A DNA stretch of 64,000 bases from Viridibacterium curvum (GCF_039544165.1 NZ_BAABLD010000008.1:1178001-1242000); one strand, 5' to 3'. Counted from the stretch's first letter, positions 26,675-36,242 are shown. Notes: generated by a model from the sequence alone, not told the origin. Program-made: numbers and translations.

Positions 26675-29347
26675 TCAGGCTTTCAGGTCTTCACTGCCCA
26701 GCGCGGTGCGGCCGAGAATGAAGGGAGGTTTGGTTTCGTCGCAGCTGCAGTCATGCAGCAAGCGGGTGGGGTAGACGCTCTTGAAGTCCTTGCCGGTCAG
26801 CACGTCGATGAGCTTCTGCATGCGCTCGGCGCGTGACGGATGCTTGAGGTCGCCGGCCACCGGGATCCAGTCGCGATAGACCGACTCCAGCGCGGCCATC
26901 TGGTCCGCATCGATCCAGCAGATCTTGGGCAGGATGTGAGCGGGCACTTCCTGGCGGATCGTCTCTTCGACGAAATTGCGGAAGGCCATGTGCTGGAAGC
27001 GGCCCGCATAGGCCGGCAGCACGATGTGGATGCGGTAGGAGTAAGGGTCGTCGTCGGCACAATCGCTGCACGAGGGATCGACGCAGATCGGGAAGAAGGG
27101 CTCCGTGAAAGGCGCCTTGGTCTCGGCCGGCAGCAGCTGCAGGTTCTCGATGAGGTACATGCCCTCGCCGCTGTAGAAGTCGCGCAGGTGCGCCATCAAG
27201 GCGGCGATGGCGGCTTCCATCAGGTCGGCGCTGGCAAAGTACTCGATGCGTCTCGCCACCACCTCACCACCCGCGTCGATGATGTTGAAGTAGCGCTTGC
27301 CGTCGACCGTGGTCTTGCGCTGATAGCCTTCGGCGAGCTGGGCACGCGTGATCGCGACTTCCATCTCCAGCTTTGCCGCGTCGGCAGTCGGGTAGTTCTT
27401 GCTGCTGCTGAGCAGGATCTTGTTGCTGACCGGGTGCTTGATGCGGAATCGGTACTCGGGCGAGCTGTCATCAACCTTGTCGACCTCGGTGTAGGCGTCG
27501 TAAGAGACGGTGCCGAGGTTGCGTCGTGAGGGATTGGGGATGTCGAGCAGGGCTGCGAGGCGCTGTTCGAGGCCCGAGATGTTGAGGCTGTTCCACTGGC
27601 TCTCGGGCGTCTTGAGCGACTTGTTCCAGCCGATGCTGCGCGCTGCGCCAAGCTGGGGCAAGGCCTGCAGATAGCGGCTCTTCACGATGGCCATCCGCGT
27701 CGGACTGTCGCCGAAAACCGAACGCATGATCTGCGCGTAGTCGTGGAACTGTTCGGCAAAACGCGCCAGCAGGTGATCGAGAATCTGGTTGCGATGCGCG
27801 ATGGCCTCGCTGTCGCTCTCCAGCAGCGAGGCCAGTTCGATCTCGCTGATGCCGGCCTTGTAGATGTCGGCGTAGCCGGGAATGCTCTGCACCACCTGTG
27901 CAAAGCGCGTGCGGGCCACGGCGCGGCGCGCCTCATCGCTGAGGGCGGCTTCGTAGTCGGCAGCAAAGTCCAGGCGGAAGACGCGATTGAGCTGCGAGAG
28001 CTGGGCGTAGTAATTCGCCAGCACCTGATCGAAGAACAGCAGGTAGCCCTTGAGCTGCAGCGCCTGTGCGCGGCGCTGGGCATCGGCCTGCGGCGAGAGG
28101 CCAACGGCGGAGATGCCATACACCTCGGGGAAGTGCAGCTGGAAGCTGTGGTAGTTCGCGGTGTCACGCGGGCGGCCCAGCGGCAGGGGCAGGTCTTCGG
28201 CACCGGGCGATTCGATGGCGGCCGTTTCGGCCGCTTCGAGTGCATCGACGCGAGCCTGCAGATCGCTGCTGCTCACTGGCACCGGTACGCCGCGCTTGTA
28301 GAGCACGAGGCGGTTCACGTCGTCGACGAGCACGGGCAGGTGCCCCTCGGGTACGACGAGGCGCCACTTGTCTTCGGCTTCGGTGGCGTCCCAGGTCTTG
28401 GTGAGCTTGTTGAAGCTGACAGCGTTGATGACGATGTCGCGCACGGCGCGCACGCCGGGCAGGTCCATGATGATGCTGATGATGTCGGACAGGCGGATCT
28501 CGCGGCGCAGCTCGGCAGCGTCCAGCTCGGCGTCGTCGATGAAGCCATGTGCCAGCGCCGGGCCTTCGAAGAGTTCGGGCACGGTGTAAGGCGTGCCGTC
28601 GGCATGCGTGCGCGCCAGCATCTCGCTGAGGCTGTGGGCGAACACCGGCGGCGCAAGGTAGCGCGACACCTGGAAGCGGATCTGCGCGCTGATCTCCAGC
28701 GGATCGGCATCGGCCGTCAGTTCCAGCTCGGCACACAGGTTGTAGTGCTGCTGCTTCACCTCGTCGATGTCCACGAAGTCTTCGCACAGGTTTCGATTGG
28801 CCTGCAGCGTGGTGTCGATGACTTTGTACAGCGCTTCCTTCTCGGCCTTGGTGGCGTCGGGGTTCGTGAGCTCGATGCGCACACCGTAATGGCCCTTCAC
28901 GGTGACAGGACGGATGCCCGGCGTGTGCGGGTCGTCGTGGCGCAGCTTCTTCTGAATGGTGTCGGCGTAGAAGGTGTGCGGGACGGGGTAGAACCAGGCG
29001 TTGCGCACCTGGGGCAGGTCGATGATGAGCTTGCGGTAGTCGCGCTGGGTCAATGCGCGGTTGGGCAGGATCTGGCGCGGCGTGAAGAACTGGCCGGCCA
29101 TGTTGCCGGCGTTGTCGTCGGGGGTGGCGAGCAGGTCTTCGAGCGGGAAGCGCGAGCGGTACGCCAGTTCGGTGAGGGCGTAGCACAGCAGCTCCAGCGT
29201 AGTGATGCCGGGGTCGTGGAGATTGTGGTCAGTCCACAGCCGGCGCGACAGGCGACGCACGTGGTCGAGCCCGAGCGCGTGCAGTTGCTGCTGGTCGAGT
29301 GCGGCGACCGGCTCTTTCTGGCGTGACAGGGTGGGTGTGAGCAGCAT
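26675..29347 (-). CDS. eCIS baseplate protein (Afp12-like)
   Basis: 890 residues. The N-terminus RRLWTDHNLHDPGITTLELL and CYALTELAYRSRFPLEDLL is the hallmark of the second large baseplate protein of eCIS, related to the gpJ/TssF-like wedge. Further blocks are FLPNRALTQRDYRKLIIDL-like (ILPNRALTQRDYRKLIIDLP) and LLFFDQVLANYYAQLSQL. The C-terminal part contains three Cys in a row of motifs (CVDPSCSDCADDD), possibly a metal-binding loop. It follows the Afp11-like gene by 9 nt and probably forms the wedge with it. Confidence 0.85.
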   Translation of the reverse strand: MLLTPTLSRQKEPVAALDQQQLHALGLDHVRRLSRRLWTDHNLHDPGITTLELLCYALTELAYRSRFPLEDLLATPDDNAGNMAGQFFTPRQILPNRALTQRDYRKLIIDLPQVRNAWFYPVPHTFYADTIQKKLRHDDPHTPGIRPVTVKGHYGVRIELTNPDATKAEKEALYKVIDTTLQANRNLCEDFVDIDEVKQQHYNLCAELELTADADPLEISAQIRFQVSRYLAPPVFAHSLSEMLARTHADGTPYTVPELFEGPALAHGFIDDAELDAAELRREIRLSDIISIIMDLPGVRAVRDIVINAVSFNKLTKTWDATEAEDKWRLVVPEGHLPVLVDDVNRLVLYKRGVPVPVSSSDLQARVDALEAAETAAIESPGAEDLPLPLGRPRDTANYHSFQLHFPEVYGISAVGLSPQADAQRRAQALQLKGYLLFFDQVLANYYAQLSQLNRVFRLDFAADYEAALSDEARRAVARTRFAQVVQSIPGYADIYKAGISEIELASLLESDSEAIAHRNQILDHLLARFAEQFHDYAQIMRSVFGDSPTRMAIVKSRYLQALPQLGAARSIGWNKSLKTPESQWNSLNISGLEQRLAALLDIPNPSRRNLGTVSYDAYTEVDKVDDSSPEYRFRIKHPVSNKILLSSSKNYPTADAAKLEMEVAITRAQLAEGYQRKTTVDGKRYFNIIDAGGEVVARRIEYFASADLMEAAIAALMAHLRDFYSGEGMYLIENLQLLPAETKAPFTEPFFPICVDPSCSDCADDDPYSYRIHIVLPAYAGRFQHMAFRNFVEETIRQEVPAHILPKICWIDADQMAALESVYRDWIPVAGDLKHPSRAERMQKLIDVLTGKDFKSVYPTRLLHDCSCDETKPPFILGRTALGSEDLKA

Positions 29348-29356
29348 GACCTGACC

Positions 29357-32300
29357 TCAGCTTTGCGGCGCGGCGGGGAGTGCCGGGAAAGCGTCCGCCT
29401 CGGCGATGATGTGGTGGGCGTCGGAGACGAAGATCGCGTCCGGGGTTTGCGGTGCGAGCTCACTGACATCGGCGAAGGCGCTGCCGTCTTCCGGCACCAC
29501 GCCCATGCGGAAGTCGGTGACGAAGTCGACGTAGGGCAGCTCTTCGACCACGTCGAGCAGGACGGAGCGATAGAGGCGACCACCGAATTCGATCTGCCGC
29601 GTGTTGCCGTCACCGCTGTCGAAGGCCCAGGGCGACAGCGCGCGGATCAGGGCCTGTTCAAGCTCGTTGCGGTAGAAGTTGAAGGCGAAGCCGGTGTGGA
29701 AGCGCACCTTGAAGTCCAGCCGTACGCGCTGGTAGCGCGGGTTCTTCACGTGCAGGGCGACCTGCATGCCGACGTGCTGTTGCGCGAACTCGCGCATGCG
29801 CGTGAGGGTGTCGAGATCAACCTTGGGGGCCAGCGGGTCGACCGCGTTCTGGTTGCGCAGATCGGGGATGGCGATGAGCATCACGTGACCGGGTGCGAGC
29901 CATGAGCTTTCGCTGGCGTGCGGGATGCACTTGACCTTGTGCACCGAGGGGAAGGCTTCGAGCAACATGCGCTCGTAGTCCCACGGCGTGATGCAGCGGT
30001 TGCGGTGGCGCAGTCGCTCTGCGGCGCGGCGTGTCAGCGCAGCGTCGTCTTCGACCGGGCGGCCACCGAAGCCGGCATAGGGCTGGGCGATCCTCTTGAT
30101 GGCAGATTGCGGCGCCTTGAGCTTGGCGATGCTGCCGGCCGGCAGGGTGCTGTTCAAATGAGCCGGGTCGTTGCCCTGATCGTGGAAGGCGACTTCGACG
30201 GCGTTGTTGGCGATCTCGATGAGCTGGCAGGCGGCTGCACTGCCGCTGTGGATCGCCGCGCGCAGCCACACGAGGCCGTTGGGCATGGCCGTGTGTTCGG
30301 TGCTGGTCTCGCGCGGCAGGGTCAGCGCGACGATGCCGCTGGTGAGCAGGTGGTTGGTGGTGTCCAGCGCCAGTTCCTGCGGCGTCAGCGCGCGCCAGTG
30401 GTTGTCGGCGAGTACCGACCAGCTGACGGTGGGTGTGGCGAGTTCGGGGTCGGCGCTGCCCTCGGCCACCTGCAGCAGCAGGCTCAGCGAGTCACCCGCA
30501 GCGACACCTGACACGCCGATCAGCAGCTCGCCGTCGTCGGGGTACTGCGGCAGCAGGGGCACCGTCTTCTGGCTGACGTAGTCGAGCTGCTCACGCAGGA
30601 AGCTGTGCTCGCGTGCCTGACCGAAGCAGCCGACGTGGAAGAACTGCACGTCGGGGTTGGTGAAGGAGGTCTCGCCGGCTTCTCCCGTCAGGCTCATGTC
30701 GATGGCATCGGACTCGGCGCTGTAGTTGAGGCTGATGCCTTGCGCGGTGGGCGTCCAGGGCTCGTTGAGGGTGACCTTGTCCTGGTGGATGGCGTGGTAC
30801 ACCGACTCGCGACGGTAATCGGCGTGCAGGAAGTCGTCTTCCAGCGCCACGGTGATGAAGCCGTTGCGCACCGCGGGCGGCGGCACCACGGGCCGGTTGA
30901 GCATGGGGAAGTGCAGGCGCTGTCGTTGGCCCAGCAGGCGTGACACGATGCTGCCGCCCGACAGCAGGCCGAAGAGGCGGCGGTCGCGGCGCTCGTACCT
31001 GTTGCCGCCGTGCTCGGGTTCGACGGCTGGCGCGGTGGGGCTGAGGTGCGTCACGCCCGCGCTGTCGCGCAGCAGGATGTCCTGCTTGCTCTTGTGCTCC
31101 TGGCCGGTTCGGTCGCTGAACACCAGCTGGCCGGTCACGCCGTTCGAGAGCTGGTTCTTGTTGCTGTAGTGGTTGTAGTACAGCACCAGGTTGGGAGGTA
31201 GCGCCTGCCAGGTCAGGTTCACGCTGAGCGCGGTGACGTGCTTGGACAGTGCCTCTTCGCAGCCGACCATGAAGCGGCTGCCGACCACGGGTTGCGGGCC
31301 GAAAGGCTGGAAGGCTTTCTTGGGGTTGAGGCTGCCGAAGTCGTTTTCGAGCACGAGGTTCTGCACGCCCGAAACGTCGACGCGCACGCGTGCCACGCTG
31401 AGCGAGAGGGTGTCGAGATCGGTGTAGCCCAGCGCTGTGTCGGGCTTGAGCAGCAGTTGCACGACAGGCGCCTGGGCGCTGAAGGCCATGGCGTGCAGAT
31501 CGGTTTTGTAGTCGACGACGGCAGCGTCGCTCGGGCCCAGTTCGAAAGTGACTGTGAGCAGATTACCCTGCACGCTGGCGTCGACCGGGAAGGGGCCCAG
31601 CCAGCCCTTGGGGCCGGTGAGATGGGCTTCGAGCGACTGTTTGAAGTTGTCGGCCGTGTGGCGTGTGGCATCGACGCCACCCAGCGTCAGTTCCAGCGTG
31701 ACGTGGCGCTTGCCTTCCTGCATGCGCAGGACGGGTGAGGCAAGCGCAAAGCCGACCGGCGCGGCCGGCAGCGTGTCGTCGCCAAAGCCGGACCACTTGG
31801 GTTGCGCCGCATCGAGCGCGGCGCCCAGTCCATCGGCCGAGTTGGCCACAGGAGCGAAATGCAATGTGCGTTCGCCACGATGCACGCTGTGCAGCGCGCT
31901 GACCTTGCCGTGGTTGATGACCACGTCGCGCACGGGCTTGTAGATCAGCTCGACACCGGTGGCGTCCTTGCCGCCCGTGAAGGCCTGGTCGGGCGTGATG
32001 GCGATGGCGGCCGCACCCTTCTTCAGCTCCAGCCCGAGGTGGGCGTGGTCGGGCTGTGCGGCACGCGCTGTGAAGCCCAGCGCGCGACGGTACTGGAAGT
32101 CCATGTGCCGCGCAGTGAATGCGTTGAGCAGGGCCTGTGGTTCGCGGTAGAGTGCGAAGAAGCTGCCGAGCAGGCCCAGGTGCGGCGGCACGTCGCCTTC
32201 GCTGCGGGCCAGCAGCTCGGCATCGCTGCTGCCAGGGGCGGGCGCGGGGATGAAGTCTGCCCAGTTGCCCGAAGCTTTGTCGGGGCGGTTGTCGTAGAAG

Positions 32301-32458
32301 CGCATCAGCGCGGCTTGCTTGCGTGCTTCGGCGAGCAGGTCGGCTTCGCTGCGCGGGTCGACCTGGAAGAATTCCGGCGCGAGCTCGGGCGGCGAGCGGT
32401 CGGCCTGCGACTGGCCGAGCTGCGAGATCATGTTCTGGACAATGCTCTCAGAACTCAT
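29357..32458 (-). CDS. eCIS baseplate J-like wedge protein (Afp11-like)
   Basis: 1033 residues, the size of Afp11/Pvc11. The C-terminal third carries the baseplate-J region: AERLRHRNRCITPWDYERM, LLEAFPSVHKVKCIP, and HVKNPRYQRVRLDFKVRFH, ending with FGGRLYRSVLLDVVEELPYVD. The N-terminus (QADRSPPELAPEFFQVDPRS) and long middle region match large eCIS wedge proteins. It forms the hexagonal baseplate with the gp25-like and Afp12-like proteins. Start overlaps the gp25-like gene by 4 nt. Confidence 0.9.
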   Translation of the reverse strand: MSSESIVQNMISQLGQSQADRSPPELAPEFFQVDPRSEADLLAEARKQAALMRFYDNRPDKASGNWADFIPAPAPGSSDAELLARSEGDVPPHLGLLGSFFALYREPQALLNAFTARHMDFQYRRALGFTARAAQPDHAHLGLELKKGAAAIAITPDQAFTGGKDATGVELIYKPVRDVVINHGKVSALHSVHRGERTLHFAPVANSADGLGAALDAAQPKWSGFGDDTLPAAPVGFALASPVLRMQEGKRHVTLELTLGGVDATRHTADNFKQSLEAHLTGPKGWLGPFPVDASVQGNLLTVTFELGPSDAAVVDYKTDLHAMAFSAQAPVVQLLLKPDTALGYTDLDTLSLSVARVRVDVSGVQNLVLENDFGSLNPKKAFQPFGPQPVVGSRFMVGCEEALSKHVTALSVNLTWQALPPNLVLYYNHYSNKNQLSNGVTGQLVFSDRTGQEHKSKQDILLRDSAGVTHLSPTAPAVEPEHGGNRYERRDRRLFGLLSGGSIVSRLLGQRQRLHFPMLNRPVVPPPAVRNGFITVALEDDFLHADYRRESVYHAIHQDKVTLNEPWTPTAQGISLNYSAESDAIDMSLTGEAGETSFTNPDVQFFHVGCFGQAREHSFLREQLDYVSQKTVPLLPQYPDDGELLIGVSGVAAGDSLSLLLQVAEGSADPELATPTVSWSVLADNHWRALTPQELALDTTNHLLTSGIVALTLPRETSTEHTAMPNGLVWLRAAIHSGSAAACQLIEIANNAVEVAFHDQGNDPAHLNSTLPAGSIAKLKAPQSAIKRIAQPYAGFGGRPVEDDAALTRRAAERLRHRNRCITPWDYERMLLEAFPSVHKVKCIPHASESSWLAPGHVMLIAIPDLRNQNAVDPLAPKVDLDTLTRMREFAQQHVGMQVALHVKNPRYQRVRLDFKVRFHTGFAFNFYRNELEQALIRALSPWAFDSGDGNTRQIEFGGRLYRSVLLDVVEELPYVDFVTDFRMGVVPEDGSAFADVSELAPQTPDAIFVSDAHHIIAEADAFPALPAAPQS

Positions 32459-32892
32459 TTCATGGCTCCCGCAACCGTGCCACGCACTTCATTGCTGTCG
32501 GTGCTGTAGAACGGGAAGACGAGGTTGAAGCGCGAGTTGGTGGCGCGCACTTCGTATTCGAGCAGGATGCGCAGCGCGCCGTCGTTGGGGTCGGGGTTGT
32601 CGATCTGCAGGTTGATGAGCTTGATGCGCGGCTCGTAGATGAGGATGGCCGTGCGCACGCGATCGAGCACGATGCTGCGCAGGGTCATGTTCATCGGTTC
32701 GAACATCAGGGCCTGCATGTCCAGCCCGAACTTGGGTTCGAGGAAGCGCTCGCCCGGCACGGTGCCGAACAGGATCTTGAGGCTCTCCTGGATGTCCTGC
32801 TCGTCGTGGCTCATGGCGACGCCGCCCGCTACGAAGCGCGGCGGGAAGCTCCAGCCTGTGCCGAGGAAGGATTGATACAGATCGTCTGCCAT
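32455..32892 (-). CDS. eCIS gp25-like baseplate protein (Afp9-like)
   Basis: 145 residues of the GPW_gp25 family: SFPPRFVAGGVAMSHDEQDI, ILFGTVPGERFLEPKFGLDM and YEPRIKLINLQIDNPDPNDG. It is distinct from the T6SS TssE at 661-1173, and its location among eCIS genes assigns it to this particle, where gp25 nucleates the sheath on the baseplate. The stop overlaps the Afp11-like start by 4 nt; 13 nt separate its start from the PAAR gene. Confidence 0.92.
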   Translation of the reverse strand: MADDLYQSFLGTGWSFPPRFVAGGVAMSHDEQDIQESLKILFGTVPGERFLEPKFGLDMQALMFEPMNMTLRSIVLDRVRTAILIYEPRIKLINLQIDNPDPNDGALRILLEYEVRATNSRFNLVFPFYSTDSNEVRGTVAGAMK

Positions 32893-32905
32893 GTCTGTCT
32901 GCCTC

Positions 32906-33187
32906 TCAGCCGATGATCACGGTGGGTTGGCCTACGGCTGCCATCGCACCGCACAGGCAGGTGTCGGTATTGCGCAGGGCCGGCACGCCGCCGAACAGCA
33001 CGGTCGGGCTGCCGCTCGGGAAGGGGCTGGACACCAGCGGGTGCGCCTGCGAGGGCGGGATCGAACACACGTGGGTGTCTCCCATCACCGCAGCGGGCTT
33101 GCCACCGATCTGCACGGTCGGCGCGCCGGGGCCGACGATGGTGCCGCCGTGGGTGGTGGTGTCGCCGACGCAGACTGCGAATGCCAT
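32906..33187 (-). CDS. PAAR-like spike tip protein (Afp10-like)
   Basis: 93 residues, a bare PAAR domain: VCVGDTTTHGGTIVGPGAPT, VQIGGKPAAVMGDTHVC, PSGSPTVLFGGVPALRNTD and CLCGAMAAVGQPTVIIG. His and Cys residues at the expected places would bind the tip metal. It caps the VgrG-like spike and sharpens the particle. No effector extension is attached. It lies directly after the spike gene, with 19 nt between them. Confidence 0.93.
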   Translation of the reverse strand: MAFAVCVGDTTTHGGTIVGPGAPTVQIGGKPAAVMGDTHVCSIPPSQAHPLVSSPFPSGSPTVLFGGVPALRNTDTCLCGAMAAVGQPTVIIG

Positions 33188-33206
33188 GATCTGTGCTCCT
33201 GCCGAG

Positions 33207-34946
33207 TCAGTTGATCTGCACGATGCCGCCCTTGACCTTGGTCACGGCGCTGCTGGAAATTTCTGCCTGGGTACCGCCTTCGAGCTTGAGCTCGGTGCCG
33301 CCCTTGGCCGAGAAGCCGGTGCCCGATTCCATCCTGGCTTCGGTGCCGGCTTTCAGTTCGAGCGCCTTGCTGCTCTCGATCTTGATGCCGTCGGCATTCA
33401 TGGTGATCTTGTTGCTGTGCTGATCGGCGAGCACGATGGATTTGTCGTCGTCGCTGATCGTGATGCTGTTGCCGGCCGGCGTTTCGACGACGATGACTTT
33501 CTTCTCGTCATCGAAAGTCAGCTTCATCTTCTCGCGGCTGACGTAGCCCTTCAGGTGGTTGTCGTCCGAGCCCTTGAAGGGTGCCGGCTTGGCGCTGCTG
33601 TGGAGCATGCCGAGGATGATGCCGTGGCGAGGGTCTTCGTCGAGGAAGCCGACCACCACTTCGTCGTCGATCTCGGGGCGGAAGAAGAAGCCGCGCTCCT
33701 TGCCGGCATCGAGACTGGCGACGCGTGCCCAGATGCCGTCTTCGGCGTTGTCGATCATGGGCAGGCGCACGCGCACGCGGTCTTCGCCGTCCGGGTCTTC
33801 GTTGCTGACGACGATGCCGATCTGCAGGCCGGCCACGCGGGCGAGCAGGGCGCCGGCAGGTGGTGCGGACATGTCGTCGGGCGGCAGGCGATCCAGGCCG
33901 CCAAACTGCACGTGCGTCTTCCAGCCCTGCACGAGGTCATACACGTGGCGCACACCGGTCACGAAGACCTTGCCGTTGCAGCGCGCTCCTACACCGGACA
34001 GCGTGACGACACCACCGGGCTTGATGCTGGCAATGCCTTCGCACTTGCCGCGCCCGCAGACCTTGTTCACGCGGCTGCGCAGCCATTCGCCATCGGCCCA
34101 GGCCTGTGCCTCGGCTTCGACCAGGCCGCTGTTGCGCAGCGGCTGGCGCTCGGCAGCGGCGACAGCAGCGAGATCGTCGGCATTCAGGTTGCCGGGGCCG
34201 CTGAAGCCGGGTGTGGCGCCATCGACTTCGAGCAGGCTTTGCTGGGCAGGGTCCCACGCGATGCTGCGCACGGCCTTGTATTGCTGGCGTGCGTCGATCT
34301 CGGCATCGAACTCCAGCAGGGTGGCGCCGAACTGCAGCGTGCAGGCGGAGGCGCCATCGGTGGCGGGCTTCTTGACGGCGAGCTTGTCGGCGTCGGGCCA
34401 GATGAGAAGGCCGTTGGCTTGCGCTCGGGCGAGCAGGAAGTCCCAGTCGCTAGTGGCGACCTGCAGCATCTGTTTGTGCTTGAGGGAGGTCGGATCAATG
34501 TCGCCCGTGATGCCGGCCTTGCCGAGCAGGGCTTCGATGATGCCGCTGTCGCTCTGGTCGAAATAGCCGGCGTTGCTGCGCACGGCGGTCATCTTCATCG
34601 CGGCGTGACGGCATTCGACGATGAGTTGCGGGGCGCTGGCTTCGCGTACCTTGATCTGCTGCTGCACGATGAGGCCGGTGAAAATCGACTCCGAGCTCTT
34701 GCCCGCGCCAGCGAGTATCTCGATCTTCTTGCCCGGCAGCAGCAGGTCGCCATTGCCAAGCGGAAAGTCACTGCTCGCCGCGCTGCCATCAAGGTAGACA
34801 AGACGCGCCGAAGCGATGCGATTGACGACCAGGCTGATGCTCACCGACAGCAGCTGGTGCTCCTTGGACATCTCCTTGCCATCGACCTTGACGATGAACT
34901 CGCGATGTTCGGCTGCGACGGGTAGGGCGCGCGTGTCGGACATCAC
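33207..34946 (-). CDS. VgrG-like spike protein of the eCIS (Afp8-like)
   Basis: 579 residues. Gp27-like N-terminal part (EFIVKVDGKEMSKEHQLLSV, then RHAAMKMTAVRSNAGYFDQ and ASDWDFLLARAQANGLL-type block as ATSDWDFLLARAQANGLLIW), a gp5 OB-fold (IGIVVSNEDPDGEDRVRVRL to GFFFRPEIDDEVVVGFLDED), then a beta-helical needle with repeated short strands. It lacks a C-terminal effector extension. Context among tube, LysM and PAAR genes makes it the eCIS spike, not a T6SS VgrG. The start overlaps the LysM-adaptor gene by 4 nt. Confidence 0.93.
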   Translation of the reverse strand: MMSDTRALPVAAEHREFIVKVDGKEMSKEHQLLSVSISLVVNRIASARLVYLDGSAASSDFPLGNGDLLLPGKKIEILAGAGKSSESIFTGLIVQQQIKVREASAPQLIVECRHAAMKMTAVRSNAGYFDQSDSGIIEALLGKAGITGDIDPTSLKHKQMLQVATSDWDFLLARAQANGLLIWPDADKLAVKKPATDGASACTLQFGATLLEFDAEIDARQQYKAVRSIAWDPAQQSLLEVDGATPGFSGPGNLNADDLAAVAAAERQPLRNSGLVEAEAQAWADGEWLRSRVNKVCGRGKCEGIASIKPGGVVTLSGVGARCNGKVFVTGVRHVYDLVQGWKTHVQFGGLDRLPPDDMSAPPAGALLARVAGLQIGIVVSNEDPDGEDRVRVRLPMIDNAEDGIWARVASLDAGKERGFFFRPEIDDEVVVGFLDEDPRHGIILGMLHSSAKPAPFKGSDDNHLKGYVSREKMKLTFDDEKKVIVVETPAGNSITISDDDKSIVLADQHSNKITMNADGIKIESSKALELKAGTEARMESGTGFSAKGGTELKLEGGTQAEISSSAVTKVKGGIVQIN

Positions 34947-35617
34947 TTTTCCAATGGCGGAAAGAAGATCTGCGTGCCGGGCGCGATGTTGCGGAAGTCG
35001 TCGAGGCCGTTGGCCTCGGCGACGCGCAGGTAGTAGCGCGGGTCACCATAGATCTCGTTGCACAGCGTGGGCAGCTTGTCGCCGGCCTTGAAGACGCGTT
35101 TGTGCGTCAGGTCGGGCGACTGGTCCTGCGCCATCGCGACGCGTGTCTTGTCGTCGGCCGTGTCGATGAAGCTCGCCGTGATGATGGCGCGCATGGGTAC
35201 ACCATCAGCGCGGAACATCTTGTAAGCGATGGAGGCGTTCTTGAGCACGCACTTCTTGACGGTCAGCGTGCCCCAGCAGACCTTGAGGTAGTTGGTGCGG
35301 TGGATGTCGCCGTTGTACATCGTGATCGTCTGGAATTCCTCGATCTTCTTCTGCACGTCGATCTTCTTGCCGTTCGCGCCCGTGCCGTCGAGGAAGAAGG
35401 TGAGCGAGAGGTCGCCCGGCTTCATCTTCTTGAAGTTCATGCGGCTGCCCGTCGTGCCGGAGCCCTGTGCGGCGTCGTACTCGACTTCGTAGGCGAGCGT
35501 GATCTCGTTCGGATTCACATAGGCCTCGAAGCTGCCGATGGCTGCGTCCGAACAATCCGGCGCCTTGTGCGCGAAGATCGTCAGCTTCTTGAGTTCGCCG
35601 TTCGGTGTGTCAGCCAC
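34943..35617 (-). CDS. LysM-domain tube/spike adaptor (Afp7-like)
   Basis: 224 residues from GTG 35617. The N-terminal region (FEAYVNPNEITLAYEVEYDA, MNFKKMKPGDLSLTFFLDGT) is the tube-initiator-like adaptor domain. The C-terminus (~172-224; VFKAGDKLPTLCNEIYGDP, NIAPGTQIFFPP) is a LysM-like domain. Homologues join the baseplate hub or spike to the inner tube. The start codon lies 2 nt after the stop of the 53-residue gene; overlap of its stop with the spike gene start indicates coupling. Confidence 0.88.
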   Translation of the reverse strand: MADTPNGELKKLTIFAHKAPDCSDAAIGSFEAYVNPNEITLAYEVEYDAAQGSGTTGSRMNFKKMKPGDLSLTFFLDGTGANGKKIDVQKKIEEFQTITMYNGDIHRTNYLKVCWGTLTVKKCVLKNASIAYKMFRADGVPMRAIITASFIDTADDKTRVAMAQDQSPDLTHKRVFKAGDKLPTLCNEIYGDPRYYLRVAEANGLDDFRNIAPGTQIFFPPLEK

Positions 35618-35619
35618 GA

Positions 35620-35781
35620 TCAGCGCTCCTCACGATCACGCAGGATTTCGAGCACGCGCTCGACGCATTCGGCCACGACATCCTGCTTGCCTTCGCTGGC
35701 CGAAGGCGGCGCACTGCCGCCGCCAGCAGCCTGATTGCTGACTTCGACCGAGATGACGACTTCGTCGACGATGATGGGCAT
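35620..35781 (-). CDS. 53-residue DUF5908-like eCIS microprotein (Afp6-like)
   Basis: A small gene from ATG 35781 to TGA 35620, encoding a protein beginning MPIIVDEVVISVEVSN, then a Gly/Ser/Pro linker, and a short C-terminal helix DVVAECVERVLEILRDREER. This start (MPI.I.E.VI...V) and helix are typical of the DUF5908 microproteins found at this operon position, between tube and LysM adaptor genes. Role unknown; a small plug or adaptor is plausible. Neighbouring gaps are 14 and 2 nt. Confidence 0.8.
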   Translation of the reverse strand: MPIIVDEVVISVEVSNQAAGGGSAPPSASEGKQDVVAECVERVLEILRDREER

Positions 35782-35795
35782 GGTGTGTTCCTGTC

Positions 35796-36242
35796 TCAGC
35801 TCGACTTGTTGACGGTGAAGTACTGGTAGTAGAGCTGCAGCGTTTCGATGACCACGGTGTTGCTGTTGGCATTGAGGTCAGTGATCGACCACTTTGTGGG
35901 GTAGGCATTGGCGAGGTGCCAGGTCATCAGGGGGTCGTGGTTCTCGTTGAGCAGGATGACGTCCACGTTCTTGGGCGTGATCTGGTAGTCCTCGATGCAT
36001 TCACGCATCCAGTCCCACACGGCAGAGTTGAGCAGCAGGCCGCGTTTGAGCACGAGCTCCGGGTACTTGGCGCGCAGCGGGTACTTCTGGATGAAGCGGT
36101 TCTCGCCGCCCTCGGCAATTTCTTCGGTGGCCATCTCGCGGCTGAGACCGCCGACTTCCGTGAAGCGGATGTCGTGGTCATTCGGGCCCAGGTCATTGAC
36201 CTGTACCTTGAAATGAAAGCCGACCGGAGGGTAATAACTCAT
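35796..36242 (-). CDS. eCIS inner tube protein 2 (Afp5-like, baseplate-proximal)
   Basis: 148 residues of the T4 gp19/phage tail tube family: FHFKVQVNDLGPNDHDIRFT, EVGGLSREMATEEIAEGG, PELVLKRGLLLNSAVWDW and DVILLNENHDPLMTWHLANA. Compared with tube protein 1 it has the same GL..E and LKRG elements but diverged ends, as expected for the tube ring in contact with the baseplate. ATG 36242 is chosen because upstream in-frame codons run into a structured spacer and do not resemble the family. Confidence 0.92.
   Translation of the reverse strand: MSYYPPVGFHFKVQVNDLGPNDHDIRFTEVGGLSREMATEEIAEGGENRFIQKYPLRAKYPELVLKRGLLLNSAVWDWMRECIEDYQITPKNVDVILLNENHDPLMTWHLANAYPTKWSITDLNANSNTVVIETLQLYYQYFTVNKSS

Noticed and set aside
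23923..26721. Long plus-strand open frame (932 codons) opposite the 910-residue eCIS gene
   Set aside because: It is the antisense frame of a GC-rich gene; its sequence is low-complexity, Val/Gly/Asp-rich, has no recognised domain, and lacks operon logic, while the minus-strand gene is contiguous with the eCIS operon.
27743..29326. Plus-strand open frames opposite the baseplate gene (and similar at 32913-34925, 5833-7362, 20391-23081)
   Set aside because: Antisense frames of real high-GC genes with recognisable domains on the other strand.
33207..34946. VgrG-like protein as a T6SS VgrG
   Set aside because: It lies between LysM-adaptor, PAAR and tube genes of the eCIS on the opposite strand from the T6SS operon.
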